Notes: generated by a model not told the origin, from the sequence alone. A stretch of 64,000 nucleotides of DNA from Rhodamnia argentea (GCF_020921035.1 NC_063156.1:13218501-13282500); one strand, 5' to 3'. Shown: positions 48,640-60,614, counted from the first letter of the stretch. Numbers and translations are program-made.

Positions 48640-49620
48640 ATAGCTTTGGTGGTTCTGGGTGCATTCTATGTACAACATGCTACTATGGTAAGGACACAAT
48701 TAGACTTATTTTCAACTTGCTTTCTCTACACGCATTGTTCGGAGACTAGTGGAAAATGTAGAGCCCTAGTTGGTAAAAACTACAGAGTCAAAGGTGTCAT
48801 TAATTAGCTGAATCGTGTATTAGGGGTCACATGTAATCAACCCATCTTACTATGTTGGCCCCAGCTGGGCTGTGTGATGACTCCTGCCGAACCAAAACTC
48901 CACCTAATCCATCTTTTCACGAGTACTACTACAGTATTAGGTGTGGGATTTCAATAATGTTAAACATTGATTAGCCGTCGGCGAGAAAGAGACAATGTAA
49001 TAGGTCAGTCCTTTTGGGCAATCAAACTCAAACCCATCAAAAGGAGGAAAAAAAAAAAAAAGGCATAATTTCATTTGAAAAACCATCAAAGTTGAGTTAA
49101 AAAAAAAGGGGTCCTATCTATTGGCAGTGGCTGTGGGATTAGGGATTCCATGAATCTTTTCAAAAGGGGCTGTGTTTCCTTTGAAAAACAATTTATGAAG
49201 ATACCCCTTTTTGTTTATGATCCTCTAGAAACCTTTCGACTTTAGAAAGATTACTTTATACATGAGATATGTGATCATGCTACTTCCTTTCTGATCTTCT
49301 AGAAAGCGTTATAGATTAGAAAGTTCATCACGTATGCTCCTAAATTCCAATATGCTCCATCTTTTTACCTGTCTAACGAGCAAAACCCCACAAAATGTCC
49401 ACCGAAAATGACAAGACTTCACTACTTATCTTTACACTCGTGAACTTCCATTTATATGGAGAAGAATGATGCTTTCAAGTAAACGCCATTTTCCCCGGTT
49501 TCTATCGTCAAAATAGGCTGCCCCATTTTCATCTTGATGAAAAATTCCAACATTGTTCTAGCTTCTTCATGAAATTAGAATTATCAAAGCATTCGTTTGT
49601 TCGACTAGGAGGAAATAGAA
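48640..49620. repeat. Non-coding segmental repeat, unit 4
   Basis: Homologous in order to units 1 and 2: AGCTTTGGTGGTTCTGGG (48643), ACACGCATTGTTCGGAG (48728), GTCATTAATTAGCTGAATCG (48797), TCTTTTCACGAGTACTACTAC (48911), TCAGTCCTTTTGGGC, GATCTTCTAGAAAG and CAAAATAGGCTGCC (49508), then TTGTTCTAGCTTCTTCATG. Divergence is high, so this is an old copy. No open frame is shared with the other units. Confidence 0.5.
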
Positions 49621-51900
49621 GAGCGGTCGTGAAGCGAATCGTATATAGGAACATCAGGCCGATTAGATATCTAGATGCACGCGCGGAGGTAGCGGTTAGT
49701 TTCCGATCGAAGAACGGAGAAGTGTCGATGCTTGATCAAGTTGAGAGGTTAAATGGATTGGAAAATGATCCTATCCCTCCCAATGTTTGTTCAATCGGCC
49801 ATTTCTCTCCAACAGAGTCATGCTTTGAGCTCTAAACATCAAGGTTCATATCTACGATGGCACCCCTCGGAGTTATGCTTTAATCCTAATTAAATCCTAT
49901 GTAGCACCGACACGACACGCGACATGACATACCGATACATCATTTCTAATAAAAATATAAAATTTCAACACTTTGGACATGTTGTACACGATAAATTATC
50001 ATGTATATATAAAAACATCGAGGGTGAATTTTTTTTTCTTCTTCTTGTTATTCTTCTATTATGGATTTACGATTAGTTTTTTTTTTTTTTGCTGGCTGGC
50101 ATATTAATTTTGGGGCGATTGGGTATATAATTTAAGTATATATATTTTTGATAAATTTATATTTGACCCATAACTTATTGAAAATACTTAAAATTGATCT
50201 CATGTGTGTCAAAATGGGGTGTAGGGAGCGTTGACCACGTGCCGGTCGCATATCGGAAAGTGTCGGAGTGTCGGACATGACATGAAAGCTCTCGAAGAGT
50301 ATCGATGCTCCATAGGTTAAATCTCTAACTGAAGGTGAGGAACCACTTTGGCAAGTCAAAGGTTTTCTCTAAATGTGTAAAAGGTTGTGGAGTGTAGTCG
50401 ATCCGGGAAAAAACATTGCAAGTGCCGTAATTTTCGTAGGACACTTATTTTTTGGTGCTATATCTTTTCAATCGGTTATTTGGCGATACGAAAGTCATGG
50501 AACTTGCAGTATCATTTTCCCGCAAGAAGAAAATTAGGTTGCTGATTGGATTTCCAAGGCCCATGGATGTATCCGCCTTCAACCCGGTTCGCCATTTCAT
50601 AGTTTTAGAAAGTCCAACTTAAAAGTTGGCTCTAACACCATATTAGAAATTGTGGGATCACCTACTGCCGGGATGTCCTAAAAACTTAAATCGATAAGTG
50701 AAAGGAGATCACATACATATAAAGAGCATATAAATTTTAGGATCTCGCTAGCATGACATTGTGGCAGTATAACGGCAGAATGCCGGGCATAAGATTAGAA
50801 GTGGGCCCTGCCATGATTACTAAATATTTTTTGCCATTCATAACATTTGTTGTTGAGATTGCATCGTTATCTTGTTATACCGTCAGCTTTTCCAACCCCT
50901 AAAATTTATTGTCAAGCGATGTTTGATATCTTAACCCATACTATGATGCGGACACCCAGCACTCGCTATTCACCAGCTATCTTGGTTTTCTAGAATGCCA
51001 CTGGGGCCAAGGGAGTAAAAAATAATCTTTGCAATTGCACGACAAAACCAAAAAGGAAGCAGACAAAAGGAATGGGGATCGAAAGAAAGAAAGAAAGAAG
51101 AGGGACGAAATCTTTATTGGCGGCGGCTTTGCTTGGGGAGGTGGGCCTCAGGTGGAGCAAATTCCCACGGCTTTCATCTCTTACTTTGTTGAAAACGTGG
51201 TCCGACTTGTTCGCTCAAAGCCCTTTTCTCCACTTTTGATCGAACACTTCCCAGAACCCTAACGATGTCTTGTTCGATAGCATGGATTGACCGGCTCTAA
51301 CATGAAGAGGAGACTTCCATGATTGAGTAAAAGATCAACAACAGAAAGCAACAGGCAGAAGGAGAAAAAAAGAAAAAGAAAAGGGAAAGGTGGTATGGTA
51401 TCTCTTTTGACTTAAAAAGAAAGGGACATTTTATTTAATTTCTTCTCGAAAAGGCGGGAAAACGTTTAACGTCGAAAAGATTATAGCATGATGCCGATAT
51501 TGCGAGAAGCTTGAAATTTACAAAAAGTAGAGTCAATTTGAATAAAGTTGTTCAATTCGCCAATTCAAAAAAATACAAAAAAGTGGTCATCGGGGTTTAA
51601 TATCAAGCAAACCTTGCTTCTTCTCTTGTTCCATCTCAAACATCTTGATGTAAATGTGCCTTTCTTAAAGGTGGAAGAAGTTTCTATCATTGTAGCAAAA
51701 TATCAAACGATCCACACCAGTCCACCGTTGACCCTGGGGGAGATAGAAAAGGATCCCAAAAGTCAAAAGTGTTTCCGTTTTATAACGTGTTCGCGTGTAC
51801 CAACTCATCTCGGATTAGTTAAGTCATCTTGCTTTGTCTGGTAATTTGGTTATCATTGCTATAAGGTTTACATTAGAAAAATCCAAACTCAAAGCTTGAA

Positions 51901-51967
<67 letters not shown>

Positions 51968-52760
51968 TGTACGTTAAGAACATGGAGATCCAGACCGTGT
52001 TCGAGCGACGTGAGGCAACACTTCCCCGCACTCCATCACCGACTGTGCAAAGAACGCAAGACACGAAGGATTCAATTCCGTGACCTTCTCCGTCGTTGCG
52101 TGGATTATGGCTCGGGCTTAGGAATAAATCGTAAAAAGTGATTATAAAGGAAGACAAATAAAGGATTCGAACTCGGAATCCCTCTACCTTAGAACCATGT
52201 CAAAATGTCCAATTCGAAAATCAGTAGCTATTATTTCTTATACGAGCGTTGAAAGACAAACCCATTCAACAATTGCTCGAGAACGAAATAAAATAGAGAG
52301 AAGGTGGTCAATAGATATCCAGGGGGGGAGGCTGACTGAAACCACGTGGGCCTGACCAATAAATTGATGGTCGAAGGGAAATTCTAAAGTTCTAATGCCA
52401 GCATCAAAATTGTGCCCTAATCAAAAGTGGAGGTGCCAACCATTCTTCCTTGTCAATTTTGGAGTGCAAAATTGACCCCTCTCATATTATATATAAATAA
52501 AGTAATATAAGTTTGTAAATTGTATGATGAAGACGTCTTGCTTATAAAAATGTGGCGGTGCCCATGTTGGGCTTGCCCTCCCTCACAGGACTTGAGGAAT
52601 CGCATCACATTGTCCCACATGGCCATGCACTGCAATTAACATCGGAATTGGCGATTTCTTACTAATCACCTAATTTAATGGGGCAAAGCTTATCTTTAAA
52701 TAGTGTACAAATCTACTGGCCCAAAAAAAGAAAATTGATGAAATAAAAATTTTATAACGT
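49621..52760. other. Intergenic, repeat-derived, no gene recognised
   Basis: Contains a TGTCGGACATG-type repeat (49900-50290). A degenerate GGCTCTAACACCATATTAGA near 50626 recalls the tRNA-Met primer-site region of LTR elements or SINEs. A box B-like GGATTCGAACTCGGAATCC lies at about 52155-52173. Short open frames (51029-51262, 51548-51844) have no recognised motif. These are scattered remnants rather than defined elements. Confidence 0.35.
51904..51963. repeat. (AG)30 microsatellite
   Basis: An uninterrupted 60-bp AG tract. It is the longest dinucleotide repeat in the window, outside any recognised gene, and is likely to be highly polymorphic. Confidence 0.97.
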
Positions 52761-53150
52761 GGGTAATAGCACAAACCATCCACGAATTTTGGCTTAATAT
52801 GCAATGTGATCTATGAACTTTTAATTCGTCCAATGTGACCCATGAACTATAGCTCAATGCGCAATATGATCTTTGGACTTTTAATTCGTTCAACGTGATC
52901 CCTGAACTTTTGGTGAAAGTTGAACTTAGTTTTTGAATTCCTTCCATTAAATATAAGTTCAAGGACAATATCCTTACAGTTTATGGATTAAATTGAACAT
53001 GTATCAAAAGTCCAAAGACCGCATTGAATAATTTAGAAGTACATGAATCACATTGGACCATAGTTCTGGAACCATATTGAACAAATTAAAAGTTCAGGGA
53101 TCATAATGTATATTAAGCCAAAATTCTTGGACCATTTATATCATTTTCCC
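52761..53150. mobile_element. MITE family B, copy 2 (390 bp)
   Basis: Inverted ends: GGGTAATAGCACAAACCATCC on the left, and GGGAAAATGATATAAATGGTCC on the right after reverse complementing. The match continues through GAATTTTGGCTTAATATRCA for about 50 bp. The interior repeats GAACTTTTAATTCGTYCAAYGTGA in direct orientation on the left half and inverted on the right half. Flanks give no clear target duplication. Confidence 0.6.
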
Positions 53151-55151
53151 TTTCACAAGCCTAAGTGGGTTTGCACAGCGACACTTCAAATTGACAAATC
53201 ATCTTGACAAATTTAAAATTCGGGATTCCTATTATCGCTTAAAATAGTCATTTGTTTTTACATACGCCGACCTTTTCAAATACATCACCTCATCGATAGC
53301 GTGGATCTCGCTGCGCCGATGAAAACCCTAGATCCATGTTTAAAGTTCTCATCTCACATCCGCTTTCACAAGACGAATCTCGAATCCGCGTAGAGCAAGC
53401 GGCCCAAGATCGACCTACGACTTTACCTCTCGCAAATCCTCGTCCTAACCGGGCGGGCTCCAGTCGAATGAGCGAGACAACGTACAATTCGACCGGTTCG
53501 AGGGACCGTGTACGTTACATCACATATGCATGTACAAAACGTGTTCTTCTTGGTATTGTTGTCAATTCTTTTCAGGTTAAACCCAACTAGGCTCGTTCCG
53601 CCGATCGGTGACTTTGGAGGACTCTTGAGATGGGCGACATCGATCAAGATAAGCACAAGAAGACGAGACCGGTCACGACTCGGTGACAGCCCAAGACTTT
53701 TATCCCGCTCGTGGGGTCAATGAGTCGCACCTAACTCGCTCTTGGGAGTCCTCCTGCTTCCCCCATTTTTTGTTCTTACCTTAGTCAAATAATTGCATCA
53801 CATGTGGGGCCTAAACTATATTAAACAAGTCAACATTATATATTTCTGGTCAAAGATGTGACAAATTAACAGTAGATTGCCTTGTTAAGTGGTTCTGCGG
53901 AGAATAACTATATGTTGAAAGCCTAATTGTAAGATGATTGCAGGAGGGGTGACGGTAGGGAAGCTTCAACAAGAGGAGATTCAACTTGTATTTGATGACC
54001 CTCAATTTCTTAAGTGCATGCTCACTAGGATTCTAAACAAATTTTTGAAGAGAAGAACATTTAGAAAAACCATTTTCAAATTGACCTCGTCGATCAAGTT
54101 AAATTCTAATATTTTCACGATTTTTTTGTGTTTTGTTTTGTTTTGTTTTGTTTTTATTTTATTTTCTTTCTATTTTTTTTCTTTCTTCTTCTTTCTCCAG
54201 TCGGCTACCGAGCCCGGCGATTGGCCGGAGGCAAGGGCGGGTGAAGCTCGCCCTAGCTAGCAAGGCAAGCTTCGCCAGGCTGAAGGAAGAAGAAGAAGAA
54301 AAAGAAAGAAAGAAAAAGGAAAAAAAATAAGAAAGAAAATAAATAATAAATAAAAATAGAAAATGAAAATGAATATATTAGAATATTATTAAAATTTGGT
54401 TACCTATTGGTCGGAGGGCTGAATTGGCATAAATGAAAAATCCGTAGGATTGATTTTGTACAATTGCGATAGGTTTAGGACTTTTGTGTAATCTCACGGC
54501 TCTACTATATTGCCTGCTCGGCTCGTGAAGCCGTTGCGGATGCTCAAGGCCTACTACGACCCTAGTGATCTCGAGGCTAACCTCGCACAACCTCGGCAAC
54601 TGCAAGCCTCGGGGCTTAGGCCAAGCTTGCCTAGCCTCGTCGTCACTTGCCACAAACAATCTTGATAGAGGCGAGATACGGGGAGAGCGGCGCGAGTAGA
54701 GGGCAAGGGTGTCCTTGCCGTTGCTGATGTCGAGTCGTGGCGTCGAGCGGCGGCTTGACATTACGGGGGTAGCTTTCGATTGTGCTGTGATGTGTTGCTA
54801 AGTATGATGAGAGAGAAAAGACCGGGGAAGAGAGTGGGAGAGGTTTTTTATTTTTATTTTTTTGTCCCTTGCATATCCAAAATTCACATCCAAACCCCTC
54901 TCCCACATAAAGTGTGTCCTAAATTTCAATTTCGGTTCCTGGTTGGGTCAAATTTTCTGCTTAATTTATACGTCCAACTTTAATACGATCATGATGAATG
55001 CTCAATCAGTCATATATTCTAATCCTAGTTGAACAGAGCATGTGAATGTAAATTTTAATCATAAAAAATAGAGTGGTCCCAAGACGGCGCCTCCAACTTT
55101 GGTCTCTGCGACACCCAAAAACAAAAAGACAAGGAAAAAAAAAAAGAACGT
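53151..55151. other. Intergenic, with a partial family A MITE at about 54350-54495
   Basis: No gene recognised. ATTGGTCGGAGGGCTGAATTG and ACAATTGCGATAGGTTTAGG at 54405-54480 are family A right-end motifs. The matching GC-rich interior is at 54195-54290 and the left end is unclear. Overlapping short frames at 53290-53720 and 54378-54906 show no known domain. Confidence 0.35.
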
Positions 55152-55553
55152 TGGGAAACGGCAAGTGCTAATATTTGTGTATGGCGCTCACTTTGATACT
55201 AATATTTTTTTTAGATCACTTAAGTGCTAAATCGGAGAAGAAACGATCACTGTAGTGCCAATGACGAGAAATTCTGGCGACCTCGCCGAAGTTGGCATTT
55301 AACTAATCGTTTTTTAAAAAAAAATTAGCACTTAAGTGATCTAAAAAATGATCACATTAGTGCTAAATCGAAAAAAAAACTATTATTTTAGTGCCAATAG
55401 CTAGAAATTTCAGTCATCTCACCGGAGTTGGCACTTAAATAATTATTTTTCACAAAAATTGGCACTTAAATGATCCAAAAATAAATATCGGCACCAAAGT
55501 GAGCGCCGTACATAAATATTAGCACTTGAAGTGTCCTTTTGCCGATGGGAAAC
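55152..55553. mobile_element. MITE family C, 386 bp, with 8-bp target duplication
   Basis: The element at 55160-55545 is flanked by TGGGAAAC on both sides (55152-55159, 55546-55553). The left arm AAGTGCTAATATTTGTGTATGGCGCTCACTTTG pairs with the right arm (AAGTGCTAATATTTATGTACGGCGCTCACTTTG reverse complemented), each read here in short sections of under 20 bases that agree. The left arm lacks about 12 bp next to its terminus. Internal modules (TTAGCACTTAAGTGATCT, AGTTGGCA(T/C)TTAA) repeat. An 8-bp duplication suggests a hAT-mobilised MITE. Confidence 0.65.
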
Positions 55554-56440
55554 ATAAAACTTGTACTCAATTGAAAAAAAAAAAAATCCGACCAAAAAAA
55601 GGAACTAATCAATTAAAAATTTATGGGGCACTAGGAAATAGGGAGTACGTAAATAAAGAATTAAATGACGGGTGTGGACCATTAAGAGTTCATTATTATC
55701 TTAATAATGAAGTGCTGAAACAATTTGAAAGGGACGTCATTGTCGAGACCCTTTTAAAAGTGGCCCGATTTTGAAAATTTGGGCATTCGAGGAAGATGAA
55801 GAAATCCGGCAAAGTGTCGTGGATCGAACTACGAAAAAAAAAACGCTCCATTGGCCCTAAATTCTTCAATTTCACTTTAACTTATGTTGAAAAATTAATA
55901 ATCTCTAGAAAAGATTAATTTTTTTGATGTGTTTTGGCTTTATCAACTTACTATAGTATAATTCGTGGACTGTTAAAGTATATGTCCCCGACTCGTTTGG
56001 CTAAAATTGTTTCATTGACTTTATTTATACTAGCGAATGTGTGCATGTTTTGTGATTGTGTGTACGAAATCGATATTTGAAAAATTAAACAGGGATAGAT
56101 AAAAGAAAATATAAAAATAAGAGGTACTCTTTACTTTGTATAACAGTATAGATGAGTGCATTTAAAACTAAACTTTCTGTGGAAAATCTTAAGGAAAGTA
56201 TTAAAACTAAATTTTGCCCCAATAAACCGATCGTTTCATTAATTCTCGAATTGATGAATAATTCCGCTTGAAAGAGAAACTTAATCCGAAAGTGTTCATC
56301 TATTGCCTATTTGACTATCTAATTACTGTCAAAACTCCGGAGACAAGTTATATGAAACGTGTAAGCCTAATTCGCGTTTGTATAATGATCTATTTCTGTC
56401 GTTTCAAAAGGATTCTAATCTATCCGTAATTCAGCGGGAA
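55554..56440. other. Intergenic stretch, nothing recognised
   Basis: AT-rich sequence without a recognisable gene, inverted-repeat ends or tandem structure. A short frame at 55526-55774 overlaps the family C right end and shows no known domain. Confidence 0.4.
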
Positions 56441-56912
56441 ACATGTCAAAAATGTATTAAATCTATTTTGTTAGTGCCAATGTAGTTGTAAACATTTTAT
56501 TGATGCCAATTTAGTTATAAACATTTTGTATTTGCGCCAATTTTAATCCATCCGGCCAATTTTGGTCAAAAATCGCTGACATGGATACAAGTTGTCTTAC
56601 GTGGCATGGCCACCCTCACTAGCCTCAATAAAAAAAAAAGTGTACATTAAATAAAAAGAAGAAATAAAAAGAAAAAACTCAAAAAATATTTAAAAAATAT
56701 AAGATTATATTTAAAAATATTTTAAAAATGTCTACCGGCCGTACCACGTGGGATGACTAGCGTCTATGCCAGCGATTTCCAGCCAAAATTGATCGAATGG
56801 ACTCAATTGGCACAAATGCAAAAGGTTTAGGGCTAAATTGGCAAAATTAAAAGGTTTAGGATTGAGTTAGCACAAATGCAATAGATTTATGACTTTTTTG
56901 ACACTTTTCTCG
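56441..56912. mobile_element. MULE-like MITE (family A, copy 4)
   Basis: Left end: ACATGTCAAAAATGTATTAAATC. Interior: TCCGGCCAATTTTGGTCAAAAATCG, GCTGACATGGATAC, and GTACCACGTGGGATGACTAG. Right end: GCAATAGATTTATGACTTTTTTGACAC. Its GC-rich core is much reduced compared with copies 1-3. The target duplication is not evident. Confidence 0.55.
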
Positions 56913-57280
56913 TAATCCAACGGCCCAATGTTGTAGCTAACAAATTCCAATTTCTCTTTAAGTTACTTAAGAGGAGAAAATTATTTATTGCACAACAAGC
57001 AATAAGATTAATGACATGATTACTTTTCGGATTTTTTTCTTTAATTGATGAAAACTATTGATAAATATAATCATATTTAATTACATATAAAGTTTCGACC
57101 TTGTCAATAGATAGCGAGACTTCCAATAGATAGCGGGAGACATTGGAAGGCGAGGTTTCTCTGTATTTGAAAGACAATTAATTGCTCAAAACCTCATGTG
57201 GGCAGTGGCATGCACATTTCATAATGGTGTGCGATTGATGGTAAGAAGTTTCCATCTACTTGCACAGTGGCACGAGCGAA

Positions 57281-57620
57281 ATCAAATCACTTTGTCTCGA
57301 GACGAGGCGGTACTCGTCTCGACCGATTTCGCGTCCCGGTTTCACAATTCCTCGCTTCCAACGGCTCGATTTGCTTTTTCACGAGTCACCGGCACGTAAT
57401 GTTAACCGACCTCTCACGAACAATTTTCTTCCCCTATCGGGGTCTTCTGTGGCTCCTATCTCGTTCAACATAAGTCATTGCCCACACGAGATCAATCACT
57501 TTGTCCCGGGCGATATTCACATCGACCAACTCCAAAGTCCCCGATTTCGCAATAATTCCTCGCTTCTAATGGCTCCATTTGCATTTCCCCCCGACCGACT
57601 GCCTCGCGATATGAATGCCT
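57281..57620. repeat. Two-unit direct repeat (period about 205 bp)
   Basis: The first unit has CAAATCACTTTGTCTCG, CTCGACCGATTTCGCG and ATTCCTCGCTTCCAACGGCTC, then GATTTGC. The second, starting near 57487, has GATCAATCACTTTGTCCCG, CCCCGATTTCGCAA and ATTCCTCGCTTCTAATGGCTC, then CATTTGC. The shared part is about 125 bp. The sequence is relatively GC-rich and has overlapping open frames, but none is recognisable. Confidence 0.55.
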
Positions 57621-57833
57621 TTACTCAGGTGTCGAGTCTTCTTCTGGCCCCTAATCACCGTGCATCTTAGGATTGCTTGTGCTTTGCAAAAGAGAGAATG
57701 TGAACTTTTTCATGGTGCTTTCCTTTGTCACCATTCTTATGTCATAACTGACTATTATGCATAAATATGCTTTGCTCACATCTCTCGCGTTCCTGGCGCT
57801 TTCCTTCCGATCTTGTCCGCCTTCTAGAAGCAT

Positions 57834-59480
57834 ATAGTTTTTTTTTATTTATAAATATCATGTGATGCAATGTCGTTTCTGGATGACACTTGAGTGAGAA
57901 ATTGACAGAGGAATGCTAATGTCGGTTGGATACTAGAGAAGGAAAGGGTATAAAGGGAATTTTCCAATATATGGCGTTGGAAGTATTAAGGAAAAAAAAT
58001 ATTTTTCACGGATCACGAAAATATGCAAATATAAATTGTTACCGAAAATAAAGATTTTTTTTATTTCAAGCGGTACAAAGGATATTTTAAAAAAGTTATT
58101 TTTTAAATCGTTTACTTTTCACGAAATAAACAGAGCTCGGGCGTACGTCAAAACAAATAAATCGATTTTTTTTAGAGGGTGAATTTTTAATTTCCTCAAT
58201 TACTCAGTCGAGGTGATCATAATTTTCTTAAATTAAGAGGATTTATGTGTTTGGTAACCAAGAGCATCGCCTCTTTACAACAATTCCCTTAGATCCTTGC
58301 ACAACCTTAATCATAACATTTCACCCACATTAACTCAACCTAGCGAACAAGTTTATTGTCTCCAAGAACAATGTCTAGATCATTAGGTGCTGACGTGGAA
58401 TTCCAACTTGCCCCTTTGATGTTGGATAAGGATGATTTAACTTTTTTTTTTTTTTTAAACATTGAAAGCTTCACGAATCATTTACTAAGTTTCCGAGAAA
58501 TTCGTATTAAGAAAGGATCTCAAATTATGTTCATCGTGACACTAATATCATGAGCTTTTCTTTATGTCGTCAAAGCCTCTCGACTATGCCTACCGTGGCT
58601 CTAATGCCCCGACTTTTATTTTTTTCTTTTTTGTGTCGCCAAAATCCCTAAACTTGTATTGGCTCGACGAAAAGACTCCGTACCACGGTTCGTCCAACCT
58701 GTTGGGGTGTGGTTCATACTCCTTTGCTACGGGAAAGCACCGGAAGGCTTTTATTATTTAAGCCAGTAATTTTTCATTAGTATTTTGGGGTTTGAACTCA
58801 TGAATAACTAATGCTATACATACTCTTTTTTTGTTAGTGATTGAATGACCTAACAAGAGCTGCGAGATGCTAGTTATAATGGAATCATCTACTGGACATA
58901 GCCCTAATTTAAGGGTGAATTGGGATAAAATCTTGTGTATCAATTTTTCCTTTCTCGCTCGTTTTACTTCGCTGTGATAGTGCGCCGATCCTAACACCAA
59001 CACGTCTTGATGTCATCCATGCTAGCCACCACGTCAGATTTTTAATGGCCTTCATAAACAAAATAAGGTATCTTTTGGTCACCGATATGAGTTTGGAATC
59101 TAACGTCATGAAGAAAAAAGTTTGGAGTGTCAATGCCATATCGTTAGAATTTAGGGTTATAGAAATACAAGTTTGAGGGTCTTGGTGATATGAAAAAAAA
59201 AAAAAAATTTCATGTATCGGTGTCACGACAACGTGTTATGTTTTTTTCTTTTTTTGGGACATTTTCCCTATCGAGAATTTGAAAAAAAAAAAGAGACTAG
59301 CAACTGACGAGACGTCGCGACCTAACTTCTCCCGCAATTTAATCTGTAATTCGCTTTCTTCCGACGAAAATAGTAAAAAAAAGAAGAAGATAAAAAACAA
59401 TTATTTTTTTTTTTTGGCATTTGATGGAGATGCTACAGTATCACACGGTATTTCAACGTGATAAAAGCGAAGCGAGTCAG
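57834..59480. other. Intergenic region upstream of the 59673 gene
   Basis: AT-rich, no gene recognised. It includes several poly-T and poly-A runs and short unrelated frames. The last few hundred bases should hold the promoter of the 59673 gene; no convincing TATA box was identified. Confidence 0.4.
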
Positions 59481-59524
59481 TAAGTGCGAAACCAAACCAA
59501 CAACCCCCAGCACACAAGAAACAA

Positions 59525-59672
59525 TCTCTCTCTCTCTCTCTCTCTCCGTCTCCGCACTCAACTTCATCTTCTTCGTTTCATCAAGCAGGTACGCAGACGC
59601 AACCGCAACAGCCGCCGTCCTCCATCACCGCCCCTTCTCTGCGTACGCTCTTTACCTGATTCGCAGTACAGG
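59525..59672 (+). other. Leader of the 59673 gene, with a possible 5' UTR intron
   Basis: A (TC)n run (59525-59547) is followed by CATCAAGCAG|GTACGC at 59588. TTCGCAG|TACAGG at 59666 lies just before the ATG. Together they could bound an intron of about 78 bp within the leader. This is inferred from splice-site likeness only. Confidence 0.4.
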
Positions 59673-60614
59673 ATGCCGCAGGTGGATCTCGAAACCCTCG
59701 TCTCCGCTTGCGCCGGCGGCGGCTCCAACGACCGCAAAATCACCTGCGAGACCATCGCCGGCGCCGGCCATCCGGAGGCGGCGCCGGTGGCGGTGGAGGA
59801 GGAGGAGGAGGAGGAGGAGGAGGGCCAGGAGGAGGACCAGGGCCACCACTCCGATCGGCCGGAGATCCCTCCCGACTTCCCGCCGGAGTCCTTCTGGCTC
59901 TCCAAGGACGCCGAGTTCGACTGGTTCGACCGCAACGCATTCTATGAGCGCAAGGAGTCCACCAAAGCCAGCTCCAACTCCGGGAACCTCAACCCCAGCT
60001 CCAACTCCAACTCGCAGCGCTTCTCCCTGAACCGGAAGTCCAAGGCCTCCATCATCGGCCTCCCGAAGCCGCAGAAGTCCTGCTTCGTCGACGTCAAGAA
60101 CCGGAAGGCCGCCTCCAAGGCCGCGAACACGCGGCTGTTCCCGAAGCGCAACGGATCGTCGGCCGGGAAATCGAATCCGCCGCTGATCGAGCCGTCTTCG
60201 CCCAAGGTCTCGTGCATGGGGAGAGTCCGGTCGAAGAAGGACCGCAACCGCAGGTTACGGAACCGCAATCGCTCGGTCGAACCGGCCGCGGCGAAGGCCA
60301 AGCCGGCCGGCAAGAAGAGGACCGGCCTGTTCTCCAGCTTCCGCTCCATGTTCCATCGAGGCCACAAGTCGCAGGCCGGGAGCTTCGAGCGCGGCGCGGA
60401 GCCGCCCCCGGAGGAGTCGCCCCCGCGGAGGAGCTCGGCCAGGAGCGTCAATCGCGACATCAGGGACCGCTTGCCGTCGCGCGAGGCGGGGGCGCTCTCG
60501 CCGGATTCGCTACCCAGGCGGAGCGCGGCGGGCGGCGATGCGCCGGGTCTGGGCGGGATGAGCCGGTTCGCGTCCGGTCGGAGGTCGGACGCTTGGGCCG
60601 ACGACGTGGTTTAG
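59673..60614 (+). CDS. Plant-specific basic protein of unknown function (313 aa)
   Basis: A single coding exon runs from ATG 59673 to the stop at 60614. The frame is open upstream, but only non-ATG starts lie there, so MPQVDLETLVSAC is taken as the start. It resembles an uncharacterised land-plant family that I recall by its conserved phrases: MPQVDLETLVSAC (1-13), PPDFPPESFWLSKDAEFDWFD (67-86), QRFSLN and KASIIGLPKPQK (115-135), TRLFPKR (153-159) and SPKVSCMGRVRSKK (176-189). An all-Glu run (42-50), from a GAG microsatellite, precedes the DWFD core. Residues 184-235 are strongly basic and may act in nuclear targeting. The C-terminal third is rich in Arg, Ser and Pro and looks disordered. No transmembrane helix or enzyme motif was seen. 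The exon is very GC-rich. Function is unknown. Confidence 0.85.
   Translation: MPQVDLETLVSACAGGGSNDRKITCETIAGAGHPEAAPVAVEEEEEEEEEGQEEDQGHHSDRPEIPPDFPPESFWLSKDAEFDWFDRNAFYERKESTKASSNSGNLNPSSNSNSQRFSLNRKSKASIIGLPKPQKSCFVDVKNRKAASKAANTRLFPKRNGSSAGKSNPPLIEPSSPKVSCMGRVRSKKDRNRRLRNRNRSVEPAAAKAKPAGKKRTGLFSSFRSMFHRGHKSQAGSFERGAEPPPEESPPRRSSARSVNRDIRDRLPSREAGALSPDSLPRRSAAGGDAPGLGGMSRFASGRRSDAWADDVV

Noticed and set aside
54700..54760. A possible gene in the GC-rich stretch 54378-54906
   Set aside because: Frames on both strands are short, overlap and lack motifs, and part of the stretch belongs to a family A MITE.
59484..59672. A 63-residue N-terminal extension of the 59673 gene
   Set aside because: It would begin at GTG, includes a TC microsatellite, and a likely splice donor and acceptor lie inside it. 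The family-conserved start MPQVDLETL is at 59673.
59564..60460. Several long frames on the - strand and other + frames across the 59673 gene
   Set aside because: All reflect the GC richness of the real exon; products are Pro, Gly or Arg low-complexity runs.
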